A DNA stretch of 64,000 nucleotides from Aporrectodea caliginosa (taxonomy: Eukaryota; Annelida; Clitellata; Crassiclitellata; Lumbricidae), in the NCBI GenBank assembly GCA_020284085.1, contig JACEVL010000764.1, forward strand, positions 427,898 to 491,897, read 5' to 3'. Of the stretch, positions 52,582 to 63,900 are shown piece by piece. The notes beneath the pieces were generated by a model that ran no database searches, was not told the DNA's origin, and worked only from the letters and a program-made list of their open reading frames with translations. Made by a program: the position numbers and the translations under genes. Every line of letters begins with the position of its first letter. Position 1 is the first letter of the stretch.

Positions 52582-53765
52582 TTCAATGTCGAGTCTTATT
52601 AACATTTCTGAATATACTGCATTTATTGTAACAAAAGTAAGCGTTCAGAATATAAGTTTAATCGTAGGATTAGCCTGTGTACGCACAAGTATTTCGCCTC
52701 TCGTCTAAGTTTAAAAACACTTGCACAGATTGTTGAGTTTTAATTGTAGTGAACATACAACGCTTTTTAATCAGAAGAAGTTGCATAATGACTATTTGTC
52801 TATGTTTTACTTGTATTTGTCGTGCACCCTTAAGTCCGTAAACTATGTCTCTAAAGTTATATACTAGGCCTATGTTATATTGTTACATGATTGTGCTTCC
52901 CCAAGGCCTCAAGATTTATCATTCACCGTCTCTGAAAAATTGCGCATGTCCTACAGCTTGCGCAGCAATCAGGGATACAATGAACCTCCAAAGAGTCTTC
53001 TTCGCATACGTGATCTACCTACAAAAGCACTACCCGATTTCTTCACCACTGTACTACCAAAATATTCCAGTTCCTCGGATTGGGTGACTCTTTTCTTGAT
53101 CAAGACCCACAACAATAATTATGGGAGTCAGAACAATCATACAGTAGGGCAAAAGACGTCATATCCTAACTCAGAGCGACGAACAATTCGGCGGAGAAAG
53201 GATCGAGTTGCTCCCATGCAGTCCTTCAATGAAGCCCTGGTCCAAAATGAGTAGGCTAACAAAACAATTTGTTCTGCAAATGGTCGAGTATAATCGAGAC
53301 AAATTCCTAAAAGCGGGAATAAAAGAATGACAAATAGCTGCGGTTCTCTTTCTGCTTTTGCCTTACATTTATGCCCGATTTTATGGCAACGTAGAATATC
53401 GAAATAACTGATTAACTATCCGTGACGACAAATCCTTCATTTAGTGCGCAAGTAAACGCAAAATCAATCCAACATTCATTACTACTCATTCATTCGTATG
53501 GTAAGCCATCGCTTGTTTGGCTAACTAACGCTTGAATGCGGTTTATAACGTTTATTTAAGGACGCATTCATTATCTCAGATGATTTGCGTCAACGTTTGA
53601 ATGCGGAACCTTTCGCTTGACATAATTAGTCACCCTAGTTCCCATCGCCATTATTTGTTGGCTGTCCTAATAGGAGTAGAATTACATGATTACTCAATTG
53701 AGCCAGTCGAGATAGGCCCACTTCCGGAAAATGGCGGCTTAAATGAAAAAGTTAATGAAAAAAAT
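52582..53765. other. 3' flank of receptor copy 2; unassigned open frames
   Basis: Two overlapping plus-strand frames (52845-53087 and 52880-53254) are open but not assignable. The first contains KNCACPTACAAIRDTMN, faintly like the extracellular cysteine block of ASC/ENaC channels, too weak to call. 53560-53765 shows nothing. Confidence 0.35.
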
Positions 53766-53769
53766 TCAT

Positions 53770-54960
53770 TTATTCATTTCGAAAATGTATATAGCACCTC
53801 CTCGTGAAACAACGCAGAGGTGCTCCCGACTCCTGCACTGCTAAAACGGGTGACCCGTCAGAACGGCCCAGGACAAATCGGCCCCGACAAAACGGCCCCG
53901 ACAAATGGGCCCCGACAAAACGGCCCCGACAAAACAGCCCCCGTCAAAATGGCCTCGACAAAACAGCCCCGTCATATCGGCCCCAGTCATATGGGCCCCC
54001 GTCATATCGGCCCTAGTCATATCGGCCCCAGTCATATCGGCCCCAGTCATATCGGCCCCAGTCATATCGGCCCCATACAAAATATCCAATGTTCCAAGTA
54101 CTTTAAGCTTACGCTGACAAACTATGTTGAAATGAGGCCTCAAACGACGGTTCAGCTGGACAATGGACTGCGGGAACCATCGTCTAATGCTAACTGGTTG
54201 GCTTATTTAATTATTTACATGTAAATGCTTTCAATGACAACTATCATAAATCCAACTTCTATTTACGCAACGAAGTATTTTCATAAATCCAACTTCCATT
54301 TTAACGCCAAAATTATTTTCAACAATCCAAATTCCAGTTTAAACTGACCACATAAAATAATTTGGCAACGTAGACTACGGTTTTACCAATCCCAGTTCTA
54401 TTTACGCAAAGAATTCGTTTCATCAATCGAACTTAAAAGTACTTGGGACATGGGATATTTTGTGAGGAGCCGATGTTACTGGGGCCGATTTGACGGGGGC
54501 CGATTTGACGGGGGCCGATTTGACGGGGGCCGTTTTGACGGGGGTCGTTTTGACGGGGGCCGTTATGACGGGGGCCGAAATGATGGGGCTGTTTTGTCGA
54601 GGCCATTTTGACGTGGGCCGTTTTGTCGGGGCCGTTTTGTCGGGGCCCATTTGTCGGGGCCGTTTTGTCGGGGTACCGCTAAAACGAATATAGGAAGCTC
54701 CAGAGGGAGGTCATTCCAGGTCGATGGCCCACCACCGAGAAAGCGCGATTCTGCCTAGTGGAAGTACGGGCAGAAGTGACAAGGAGCAGACCCTGTTCGG
54801 TCGAGGGTAGAGATCGAGAGACGGTACTGAGGCAGTCACCCTGAGCTCGCGAAGGTAGACAGGAACGAGGACAAGTAAGCAGTGCCAAACTAAAACATCT
54901 ATCCTATTATAATTCCTATACGCTATCCACCGCTCAGAAGGGAGTCAGTGAAAACCGTCA
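53770..54960 (-). mobile_element. L2/Crack-like LINE tail, split by a Foldback/MULE-like element
   Basis: 53790-53848 (GCACCTCCTCGTG...GCAGAGGTGCTCCC) is the LINE 3' UTR block. 54687-54960 on the minus strand encodes the RTSTRQNRAFSVVG tail of the RT protein. They are contiguous once the insertion at 53849-54677 and one copy of its 9-base duplication are removed. Confidence 0.7.
53849..54677. mobile_element. Foldback/MULE-like element with tandem-repeat inverted ends
   Basis: An 829-bp element flanked by the perfect 9-base duplication GCTAAAACG (53840-53848 and 54678-54686). Its ends (GGTGACCCGTCAGAACGG and, inverted, GGTACCCCGACAAAACGG) are made of tandem 15-18-base units of the GGCCCCGACAAAAC / GGCCCCAGTCATATC type. 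The inner part has a TTTCATAAATCCAACTTC-type array (54240-54440). Nine-base duplications and tandem-repeat ends recall Drosophila Foldback (MULE-NOF) elements. No transposase. Confidence 0.8.
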
Positions 54961-55980
54961 CGCATATAGCTACGTAGAGACATTGCCAAATTTGGGCACA
55001 CGGTCAAGAGGGCGGGCAGCGGAAGGCATGATGCAGGCACCCCAGTCGACCAGTTGAATTAGCTGAAATACCATTTAAAGTACTTAACGAGCTAAGCATT
55101 TAATCGTACCACGGTACCAGTATATCATCACCGCAATTATAATGGCCGGCGATGTGTGGGAGCTTTCTACTCATTCAAGGCTACACGGCTTGTGTGGCAT
55201 ATTTGCCAGAGATAAGCTGCTCACCAAGTGTGTTTAGGGTGCAGTTCATGACTATGTAGCTTCCTGTTTGTGCTGCCTAGTGGATGAAGTTCGCACGTTC
55301 AATCGCTCCAGCTCGCTTCTCACCAAATTCTCGGATTTAATGGTATTTAAAAATTGCACCTTAAACACAGGCACATTAAAGCAAAGACAAGACGTTCTCT
55401 AAATAATTATACCATCTTTGTGACCTAAACCTGCTTATAGCAGGTCAAATTGTGCCATGAATTTGGAAACTTGCACAAAAATATATACAACAACTTCTAA
55501 TATTTTACTTTTTCAGGCCACAGGATTAGGTCACAATCTTGTGGCCTAAGCAACTTCCGATATTTTTCATATTATTTCACAATACCAGTTCAGGTAATCA
55601 CGAGGTGGCGATAGTATATTGTAATGAAACGTGGTAAATTGTGAGATATGCAGCTTTCACTGGTTTATCAATGACTCTAATGAGGTTAAGTAAATGCGCT
55701 ACATAAATATTCAGACACATGCAAAATCAATAATTTGGAGTAACAAAGATTATCGTACACACTATACAAAGGCACTAAAAAATACAGGTATACATAACTG
55801 CATACATTATATACATATACATGTATATTTTCGTACATACGTACATGTACAAGCATGCATCCATATGTGCCTACAAGCCTAATTATATATAATATGTAAA
55901 ATGCAATCGCAATTTGAATCGGTAATTTTTCTGAGTTATTTAAATTCGCTATTATTAACGCTATGAACTACACTCATTTC
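54961..55980. other. No gene recognised
   Basis: AT-rich sequence without recognisable exon or element; a (TACATA)-rich stretch at 55800-55860 is the only feature. Confidence 0.4.
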
Positions 55981-55984
55981 ATTG

Positions 55985-56245
55985 CGGCAGAGGGGGAGGG
56001 AATGGGAGGGGAAGGGAGAGGGAAAGGGAGGAAGAGGGAGAGTGAGATGAATAGGATGGGAAGGGGAAGGGAGGAGAGGTGAGGGGATTGAGGGAAGACC
56101 AAGAGGTGAAGAGGGAAGGGAGGAAAGGGGAGGAAAGGGGAGGGGCAGACCGAGGGGAAAAGTGGAGGGAAGAAAAAGGGAGGGAGAGTGGTTGGGGTAG
56201 GGGAGGGAGACCGAGGCAGAGACGGAGAGGGAGGGGAATCGTATA
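55985..56245. repeat. Purine-rich (GGGAGA)n low-complexity tract
   Basis: About 260 bases almost purely A and G on the plus strand, such as GGGAGGGGAAGGGAGAGGG. It could form triplex or G-rich structures; the Arg/Glu/Gly open frame at 56079 is an artefact. A (TA)n run follows at 56298-56322. Confidence 0.9.
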
Positions 56246-56329
56246 CGTTATGAAGGTAATTTCAACCGTCTAAAGATAGGCAAACGCCTAAATATTTATA
56301 TATATATATATATATTATATTAGGGTGTG

Positions 56330-57116
56330 TCTTAAAATATGAAGTTTCATAATTAATATCGGCCAGGTTGTTTTTTGTTCCTCCTTGAGAAACATTGTCA
56401 TTTGCCAAATTAGATGAAAATCGAAAGAGATTTAGAACTCGTTCAAAGCCCCGGAATAATCAACACATAGAAAACAATGCAATTGCAAAACATTGCAATT
56501 TTCAAGATCCAATAATTATTAATTGACGGTAAATCTGTTTAGACATGTGGGTATGGAAACTGCCCATCGAGAAGTGTTTATACTTCCCTTAAGAAGCGCA
56601 CATAACAGCATTGTGTAAGAATCTTAATTAGATTAATTATTTAATTAATACATTTAGCAAAACAACATTCTAAACTTCCACTAGTGAAATTCCTTCACGT
56701 TCCCTCTCCAAGCTTAAAAGTGGGGAGAGAATTTCCACCCTTTCTCCCCAGAAGCTACGGTCCTGGATCCAAACAAGTTTTAACACTTAAACATAAATTA
56801 ATAGCACAGCACTAAGTTCCAGACAGTAGTACTTTCACGTGCGCTCAGCAATGGTATGCCTCGTATTTGAAATCATCTGTTACAAAGGTGCTGGCTTTCC
56901 AATTCGCAGTCGTCCTAAAAATCGATTGTTAAGACACGCTATTCTACTCCAGCCTTTGCATGATTCCGTATTGGCCTCAAGCGTAGGCCCTACATTGATC
57001 CGCATTCAATTGCACGTTTACTTATTTAAGGTATTAGGTGTAGTAAGTAAATTTAATGAATTATAATAAACTTGCACTTTATATGATCTTGTGACAATGT
57101 CTTTTATTTTGGACAG
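56330..57116. other. No gene recognised
   Basis: AT-rich upstream flank of the MEGF-like exon. No signal-peptide exon was found, though one would be expected somewhere left of 57117 for copy 3. Confidence 0.4.
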
Positions 57117-57251
57117 TATGCGAGATAGGCATATTTGGTCACACGTGTGATCAGGTGTGTCATTGCAAAAGACAAGCTCCTTGTGATCGAATGACCGGAC
57201 AGTGTCCAAATGAATGCGAAGCAAGATGGTTCGGTACAACTTGCAGCAACA
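57117..57251 (+). CDS. MEGF/laminin-type EGF exon, receptor copy 3
   Basis: A phase 1-1 exon between TTGGACAG and GTAAAT. Product: CEIGIFGHTCDQVCHCKRQ, then CDRMTGQCPNECEARWFGTTC, an eight-cysteine EGF of the MEGF/scavenger-receptor type (FGxxC...CHC...C...GxC...WFGxxC). Phase and location place it before the WSC exons of copy 3. No equivalent is seen in copies 1 and 2. Confidence 0.7.
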
Positions 57252-57289
57252 GTAAATACTCAATAGACAATATTAAAATTAGTGGTGTA

Positions 57290-57700
57290 AATCGTAATAG
57301 TAGCCTAATCGTCAATTTGTATAGCGCCACTTCAAGAGGACTCCTCACATGCGCTCTTGCCCTGAAAACACCAAACCACGATCGAAAAGAATGGTTTGCA
57401 AACGCTTGTGGATAAAGGGGCAAAGGAAGACCAAGAGGTGCATTACGTAGGTTGCTAGGCAACCTATTCCAGAAAGATGGACCGACCATAACGAAGCTGT
57501 TATGGAGTACTGTGTCAGTTCGAGCCAAAGGGACAACCAGATCGCCTTGCGTTGGCGGAGCGAATGAATCTACGGTCTGATATGGATGACAAAGGCACAC
57601 AAAGCTCCTTAAGATAGATTGGGACACGACATGCAAGACAATTACTCATTTTGATCTTAAACTCAATGCATTTGTGCATAGGCAAATAGACTGTTGGCAT
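57290..57700 (-). mobile_element. L2/Crack-like LINE 3' fragment
   Basis: Minus-strand frame 57636-57160 contains GDLVVPLARTDTVLHNSFV then MVGPSFWNRLPSNLR, the C-terminal tail of this LINE family. The 3' block with GTATAGCGCCACTTC is at 57318-57335. It interrupts the intron after the MEGF-like exon. Confidence 0.7.
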
Positions 57701-58290
57701 GGACTGTTAATTGTCGAAATTATAAGAGACTATGTTGCCCGACGTACGTCGCACTTCTACAGTAAAATCAATTCATTACTAACTGGAGGTTCTTCATTTG
57801 CTTTCAAAACCTGAAAAAGCATTAATTCAGACTACCACTGAATGCCCATCATTCGTGTCTTTAGCCCTGTTATCAATGCGTCATGTTTTTTTATGATTCA
57901 AATCAGTTTTAAAATGTTGTACGTCTAGTTTGTTTTTTGATCGACATAATAGAGATTAAGGTATCGCTGCGAATAGTGTCAGTCAACTTAACTAGTGAAT
58001 CAGTTAGGTATAAAAGAAATTGAACCGTTAAAACTGTTAGGGCCGCTTTGTAGTACCACGTAGCACGTATTTAGTTTTCGGATTCAGACGGTTTGAGAAG
58101 GGTAACTAAGTCGTCATCACATACTGAACATCATGAACCGATATCGCATTGGATCGAGAGGTACCGGCGGATTTGCTTTGTAGGCTGCTTTTAGCGCCGT
58201 TGTATTGCAGGCTGTCTGTTCTGTAGTAGTAAAGATTTAAATTGCATAACATGTAAATGTACAGCGCAGTGCGTTTGTCAGGCGCTTAAT
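57701..58290. other. No gene recognised
   Basis: AT-rich intron-like sequence between a LINE tail and a microsatellite; nothing identifiable. Confidence 0.4.
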
Positions 58291-58297
58291 AAAGAAA

Positions 58298-58466
<169 letters not shown>

Positions 58467-58714
58467 GAAAGCATTGGGTAAAGGATGCACTGGCAAATGA
58501 CAAGACAAACTGTAAAATTGGATGTACATTTGAGTTTCAACCGCGAGGTAATGATATCGAGCGATATATATTATAGTGATCTGATGCATTTTGTACAAAA
58601 AAGTACCAAGTGCCTAACTTTTCTGGACGTCACATGTTAACATAGCACTGGATGAATAACAGACACTTATATGCCGTGAATGTGAAAACTTAGATATGCT
58701 GCGTGTGTACTTTG

Positions 58715-58918
58715 GGCTTAACGACACTTTTTCATATCGAAGATGATTAGTGTCGGAGGCAGAGTACAACCTCGTACTCCACGTTTATATTGCGACCGAA
58801 CCACCCGCAGTAAAGATCCGAGAAATTAATATCTGATAAACCGACCGACCGGGAATCGAACCCGGGCCGCCGGCGTGGCGAGCGGGCTACCAACACACTC
58901 GGCCACTCAGGATCTCTG
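58715..58918 (-). mobile_element. tRNA-derived SINE, second copy
   Basis: Same sequence layout as 43362-43576: on the minus strand AGATCCTGAGTGGCCGAGTG, then GGCCCGGGTTCGATTCCCGG, and the body ending near CATCTTCGATATG. It lies in an intron of receptor copy 3. Confidence 0.8.
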
Positions 58919-59535
58919 TTAGATATGCTGCCATCCATTTCACGGAAGTATAAGAAGGCTAAAGGCAAACCTTGGAAGCTACGAAAAAGAAAATGGTCAA
59001 CGATATTGAACGCAGTATACAAGAAGTACAGGTGCTGGCACTCTGCCCTTGTCTGTCGAATGCATGATGTCGTTATGAACAGCAAGTAGATAGTTTTTCT
59101 AATGAAAGAAACTTATGTTATGCAGACTGAAAAGGTGACATTAGCAAGTGGGTAGATATGAGAGTTTTCAGAATGAATAGTATCATGAGCTGTTACAAAC
59201 GAGAAGCATACTTCATCCGATTAGTAGTTGATATTAAATGAAATGATTCAATCAATGACATCAAAGCTCTCTTTCAGAAGTAACGTAGGAACAATATCAA
59301 AGAATGAGGAATCATGATCATGCGAGAAAAACATGAACTTGGGAACCTCTGTGAGGATTGTTCACTGAAAGTGAAGGCAAGACTTGAGAGACTGACGATG
59401 AGAATGATGGTAATGAAGCTATCGAAAACGACAACGATGACGATTATGATATAGACAGTTCTCGATAAAACAAATTTTATAGCATCGCACTGTGTTTATA
59501 CTAAATCCACTTTAATTAATTTTGGTTTAATGTAG
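58919..59535. other. Intron-like, no exon recognised
   Basis: Sequence between the SINE and the WSC exon remnant, with a short GAT/GAC-rich patch near 59395-59455. Nothing else identified. Confidence 0.4.
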
Positions 59536-59681
59536 CACACTTGTCAGAAAAGTATATCGGATGCTTTCGGGATAACAAAGACCGTGCCATTTCGCCAGTA
59601 TTTTAATATTCCAAGCAAATGACAGTTGAAGTTTGCTCTAGCAGTTGTATTCTGCGAAACAACTCAATTATCGGTTTACAG
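59536..59681 (+). pseudogene. WSC-domain first-half exon with a stop, receptor copy 3
   Basis: Between a TGTAG acceptor and a GTGAGC donor, phases 1 and 0 as in copies 1 and 2. It reads SEKYIGCFRDNKDR, then AISPVF followed by TAA, then SKQMTVEVCSSSC and NNSIIGLQ. The stop lies inside the domain where copies have Leu/Thr-type residues. Either the copy is a pseudogene, or there is a base error, or the exon is skipped. The partner second half is at 61055. Confidence 0.65.
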
Positions 59682-59801
59682 GTGAGCATGTTACACATTC
59701 TTTGACGCACTAGAGGTTGACTATTATTCTGTATTATGGTAGAATAGTGTTTTCCGAATCAAAACTAATTAGGCTATACATGAGTGATAGTGGTGGAGTC
59801 C

Positions 59802-60372
59802 GGACAATTCAGAGCCGGGCAATTCGGAGCGGATAGAATAGCGTCGGGCTCTCTCGTATTCATTTGAAATAATGACATCAAAGGCCTTTATTTAGTCTTA
59901 CACAGTATGGCCATGTGTCACATGACTCTCTTTTAACATAACACAAACACGTCTTCGATCAGTATATAAGACCGAGCTTGTCAAAATAGTATTTAGTGTC
60001 GGTCTTAGAAATGGCTGTACAATTTTTGGAGTCCGAGAAAGGTAACAGAATGCTAACCTACGAAGGTTACCTTTATCATGTGGACAAAAAACGTAACAGA
60101 AGGAGATATGGAGAATGGAGATGCTCTGATCGTTTTATCAGTTGAAACATTAGTAGGCCTACATTTCACTGCAATTTCACTTCGTAGGCTTAAGAACTGT
60201 TTAAACTTTTAATTAGTGACTTGTTTGCTATGCATAGTAGGCTAGTGTGGTTTTAGATTATCAGTTACAAACTAATATTTGACTGCAATAAAATTTGATT
60301 TACATTTTCAAATACTCGTTTGATTGTCTACGGCGAATTGTCCGCTCCGAATTGTCCGGCTCCGAATTGCCC
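59802..60372. mobile_element. MULE-like element with 15-bp repeats at inverted ends
   Basis: The left end GGACAATTCAGAGCCGGGCA and the inverted right end GGGCAATTCGGAGCCGGACA continue alike for about 32 bases, each made of two GGRCAATTCGGAGCC units. It surrounds a TATA box and the FLYWCH-like mini-ORF. Flanking nonamers do not match, so the target duplication is lost or the edges are slightly off. Confidence 0.6.
60011..60145 (+). CDS. FLYWCH-like zinc-finger mini-ORF
   Basis: 44 codons: MAVQFLESEKGNRMLTYEGY then LYHVDKKRNRRRYGEWRCS, ending FIS. This is the first part of a FLYWCH zinc finger (G...L.Y.GY.Y......WRC); the last Cys/His pair is missing. FLYWCH fingers are common in animal MULE transposases. 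A TATATAAG box at 59963 sits about 48 bases upstream of the ATG. Probably a truncated transposase N-terminus kept in a non-autonomous element. Confidence 0.55.
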   Translation: MAVQFLESEKGNRMLTYEGYLYHVDKKRNRRRYGEWRCSDRFIS

Positions 60373-61054
60373 TAGAACCGATAGGGGTCTATTCGCTTTC
60401 GAATAATTTTTATTAGCCCCTGTCTCACTAACTGTTGGAAATGGTCAGTTGCAGAAACACATAGCCTAATTAAGTCTTATGAAATCTCAAATAATCACGT
60501 CCATGATCTGTTGTTTGACTTAAGTGAAGCAGATTATTTTGAAACTAATGTTTGAAAATGTGCGTTCATTTAAAACTATTGGATTAAGAACGAGGACAAA
60601 TCGTGATTTTACATTAACCTGAACATTTTAAAAAGTGAATTCACTGTACAAAGTTTAGTTAGCTACAATTTGGGCTGCCGCTGTTTTTTTGTGAGCTTCA
60701 CCAGTAAATGCAATTTTTGATAAATAGTCCTGAACCTATTGTGAACTTTTTATAGGGATGAAATTAATGTATTTACATGTAAACCATCAATGGTATTTAC
60801 AGCAGTCGATTTTAGTTTTATAAAATTATACCTGTGTGTTATCCCTGACTACAAATAATATTATTATAAGCAAAGGTAAACTTCCATACCGCAAATGGAA
60901 CAAACGTTGTGCATGCCATCATTTCCTTCACTGTCGCCCTGAATCAGCAATGGACACACCCACGGTCTGAGCACTTTTTGGAAACATTTTTATGACCTGA
61001 TGCAAGTCAACAGATCTGTTAAGAGTTGTAAAACGACCATTTTTGCGATTTTAG
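60373..61054. other. Intron between the WSC halves, copy 3
   Basis: AT-rich intron leading to the TTTTAG acceptor at 61054; no other feature recognised. Confidence 0.5.
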
Positions 61055-61187
61055 GCCGCAGGTCATTGCTTCTGTGGAGAAGACTATGCAAAATACGGCC
61101 CAAGAAATGATAACGATTGTTCGCATCCATGTACAGGAAACCCATCGCAAAACTGCGGCGGAGATTGGGCCAACAGTGTCTATTCTG
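61055..61187 (+). CDS. WSC-domain second-half exon, receptor copy 3
   Basis: Enters in phase 0 and leaves in phase 1 (TATTCTG|GTAGG). Product: [19 protein letters not shown], then [20 protein letters not shown], the canonical C-terminal half of a WSC domain (CFCG...C..PC.G....CGG.WANSVY). It pairs with 59536-59681. The acceptor at 61054 rather than the nearer CAG at 61061 keeps the WSC frame. This is the only second-half exon in the window. Confidence 0.85.
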
Positions 61188-61649
61188 GTAGGTTTATTGA
61201 ACATCCCTTTTTTGTTTAACAACTGCTTGAATGATTTCATATTATTCGAGCACAGATGGATAATATTATACTGTTCCTGTTATTTTATGATGTCATTTAT
61301 GTGCAAGAACGGCATTTATTTACCACAGTAATAATTTTATATTCCTTCAGAGCTCTAACATTTAGGACCTGTATATTTTATGCTAGACATAATATTTGTA
61401 CTAAATATGACATCAGTGGCTGTATAGTGTATTAAAAATTCCGGACTCTAAATGGTTACCCTGTTAATGTTGTTTTCAAAATATATTAAAAGAAGCATCT
61501 ACTTGGTCATCTTCCAAGCGCAAAGAAGCAGTTTGCTTCTGACGATGGTATGCAAATTGTCATGATTACAATGACAATTGCAATTACTAAAAAAATTTAC
61601 ACATTTACTTTCACTGCTTAGAAGCCTAATTTTGAAACTGTCATTGTAG

Positions 61650-61781
61650 ATTGCATGACAGAAAGTGGAGATTGTTACCGCAGTGAAGTCTGCGCCACTG
61701 TTAACTTGAATTTTGCAACAATCAATCGCTGCAGTTGTTTACCAGGATTTCAAAGGAACGCTTTCTGGGACATATGTCGAG
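61650..61781 (+). CDS. EGF-like exon, receptor copy 3
   Basis: A phase 1-1 exon after ATTGTAG. Product: DCMTESGDCYRSEVC, then INRCSCLPGFQRNAFWDICR, six cysteines in EGF order. The donor GTTCGT is weak but valid. Corresponds to the copy 1 exon at 15825-15974. Confidence 0.7.
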
Positions 61782-63059
61782 GTTCGTGGCAAAAAATTGC
61801 AACTTCTATATAAACACGTAATAGGCTATAGACGTTTCTCCATATTCTCTAAGACTGTTCTTAGATTAAGAACAGTTTCAGACTACAAGAAGTGGTATAT
61901 AGCCTACTTAATTTTGCTCTCCAGAAAAATCGCTTCCCAGGCGAATGACTAAAGGGAACAATTCAAGTAATGGAAGGCAGTGGTGAAGACGTATCATAAC
62001 TCTAGAACTATAATGTTCTGTGTCCACATATTGAGAAACCGAGAAAAACGATTTATAAGATTTGGTGACGAAAATGTTATGCGCTGTTTCATTCATTCAT
62101 TCATTCATTCATTCATTCATTCAGAGGACTTATATAGCGCCCCTCCAAGATAACCTACTCAGAGGCGCTCCCAGCCCAACTACGGCGATAGAGAACAGTT
62201 TTCAAATTCTTGTAAAAGGTGTATGCAGAGTCTCCAGCTAGAAGAACACGCAGATCTGAAGGAAGATTATTCCAGATGGTCGGCCCATCCATTGATAGCA
62301 ATTAAATTACATTTTTTGGAAAACAATGTTTTCCCTTAGTATGATTATAGCCTATGTGTAGGCCTATTTCGATCATAATTTAAACCGACTATGAGTAATT
62401 TGGCTATAATTATGGCAGGGGTGACTATTTTTTGACATAGAGCTGTACAACATTATTGATTGCAGACAAAGTGAATTCTGTGGGTTACAAGTCCAAGTCA
62501 CGTGTTCAGATCTCTCACTGGTATTGGCTATGGACAGAGCGCCGTATAATTTTTTCAAACCTTAGATCTACTCGATCACGGTTATATCTCACATTCACGT
62601 GATACAAAAATTAATGATGCTATTGGATGACTGAACTAGTACCTCTATAGCTTTGAGTAAGTCCAAATTTATGGAAATAGAACTATACATGTATAGCACT
62701 CACAGATAGAGCTTAAGAAAGCGTATCCAGTTAAGCTGGACTAATCAGGACATAAGCTGATAAAGGATATAGCGGTAGGTTGAGTTTTAAATAAAGTGGA
62801 CATAGGCTAGATCCTTATTATTCTAGAGGTACGGTATGATATTGACGGTTTAGAAGATTGAAGCTAATTGTAACACTTTTTATTTCTGTAAAATCATGGT
62901 GTACTGCATATACAAAAGATGTTTGTAGAGGACATCATTGTGCCATGACATTTCTGATGCATATGTCAATAATATTGACAGTCATAGATGTGTATGTAAA
63001 CCCAGTGAGAAAGGTGCTGAACGTACATTACATAATGTTTATAATTATTTTGTTAACAG
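61782..63059. other. Intron of copy 3 with a LINE tail at 62090-62300
   Basis: Contains a (TTCA)n run (62088-62122), the LINE 3' block AGCGCCCCTCCAAG...CAGAGGCGCTCCCAG and GGAAGATTATTCCAGATGGTC in minus orientation. The rest is AT-rich without exons. No EGF-CA exons like those of copy 1 are found. Confidence 0.55.
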
Positions 63060-63170
63060 AGTGCAATAGCTCGCCTACTACCGGAATAATTTTGGGGACT
63101 TTTCTGGCAATCAGTTTGCTGATCAACATACTCCTTATATTATATCAAAGGAACAAATCAAGAAATTCAG
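63060..63170 (+). CDS. Transmembrane exon, receptor copy 3
   Basis: A phase 1-1 exon between TTAACAG and GTAATT. It encodes ECNSSPTTG and the span IILGTFLAISLLINILLIL with YQRNKSRNS. The tail exon expected about 0.6-1 kb further on lies beyond, or at the very edge of, the window. Confidence 0.8.
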
Positions 63171-63734
63171 GTAATTATTGGTGTGAGCAGGTAAACCAAA
63201 CTGTTTAAATTTTACTTCTCTTCAAAATAACAAATGAACAATAATTCATGTAGACATCACTTACTATCTTAAAACTATCGAGGTTTTCCAAAGTTGAGTT
63301 GTACGCGTTCTCACTGCTACTCAGAGATGCTGCGTAACTTGTTCTAAGTCTTTGATTTAGTTTTTCTAAGTTGTGTTCTAAGTCTACAGTCTAACTGTTC
63401 TAAGTCTTGAGTTTAAGTGTAGGCTACTGAGTATTGAGTTTAACTTACTGAGTTTAATTGTATGTAATTTTGTGAAGTGTGTTCCATTATTCCAAGTCTA
63501 TTACCTCGATGTCACTGGATTAGTACTCACTTTCTTGGGTAGCTTCCCTTAACTACATGGGTGTGCATTTAGTTGTTGGCCTAAAATGCGTTCGTTCTAC
63601 TAAGCGTGTAATTGTATCGCGTCTGTTGTCGATAATTTTGATGAAATTTTATATCTCAAGTCACAAGAGGTCAATTCCTTGCTTCTTTGAACTTCCGTCC
63701 TCTCTGCCTTGACTCTATCAGCAAGACAATCGAA

Positions 63735-63900
63735 TGAATTGCATTTATAAACTTGATATAGTGCCTCTTTAAGATACCTACTCAGAGGCGCTCCCTTCCC
63801 AGTCGCTGTTGAAACGAACGGTTTTACAGATGAGTAAAAGACGGAGGAATTAGTCCTTGGTAGCAAACGTAGCTCCAATGGAAGGTCGTTATGGACCACA
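63735..63900 (-). mobile_element. L2/Crack-like LINE 3' fragment
   Basis: The minus-strand frame contains MVHNDLPLELRLLPRTNSSV, a variant of the WNDLP-type end of this LINE family, followed by the AGAGGCGCT/TATAGTGCCTC 3' block. 63171-63734 otherwise shows repeated TTCTAAGTCTTGAGTTTAA motifs also seen at 51645-51740, part of the duplicated gene flank. Confidence 0.65.

Noticed and set aside
52845..53254. ASC/ENaC-type channel exon
   Set aside because: Only one cysteine-containing stretch is faintly similar, it is split over two frames, and no splice sites or membrane span support it.
58467..58548. Extra receptor exon ending CTFEFQPRG before GTAATG
   Set aside because: The only open frame is phase 0-1, unlike the phase 1-1 exons of the family, and its left border is a microsatellite.
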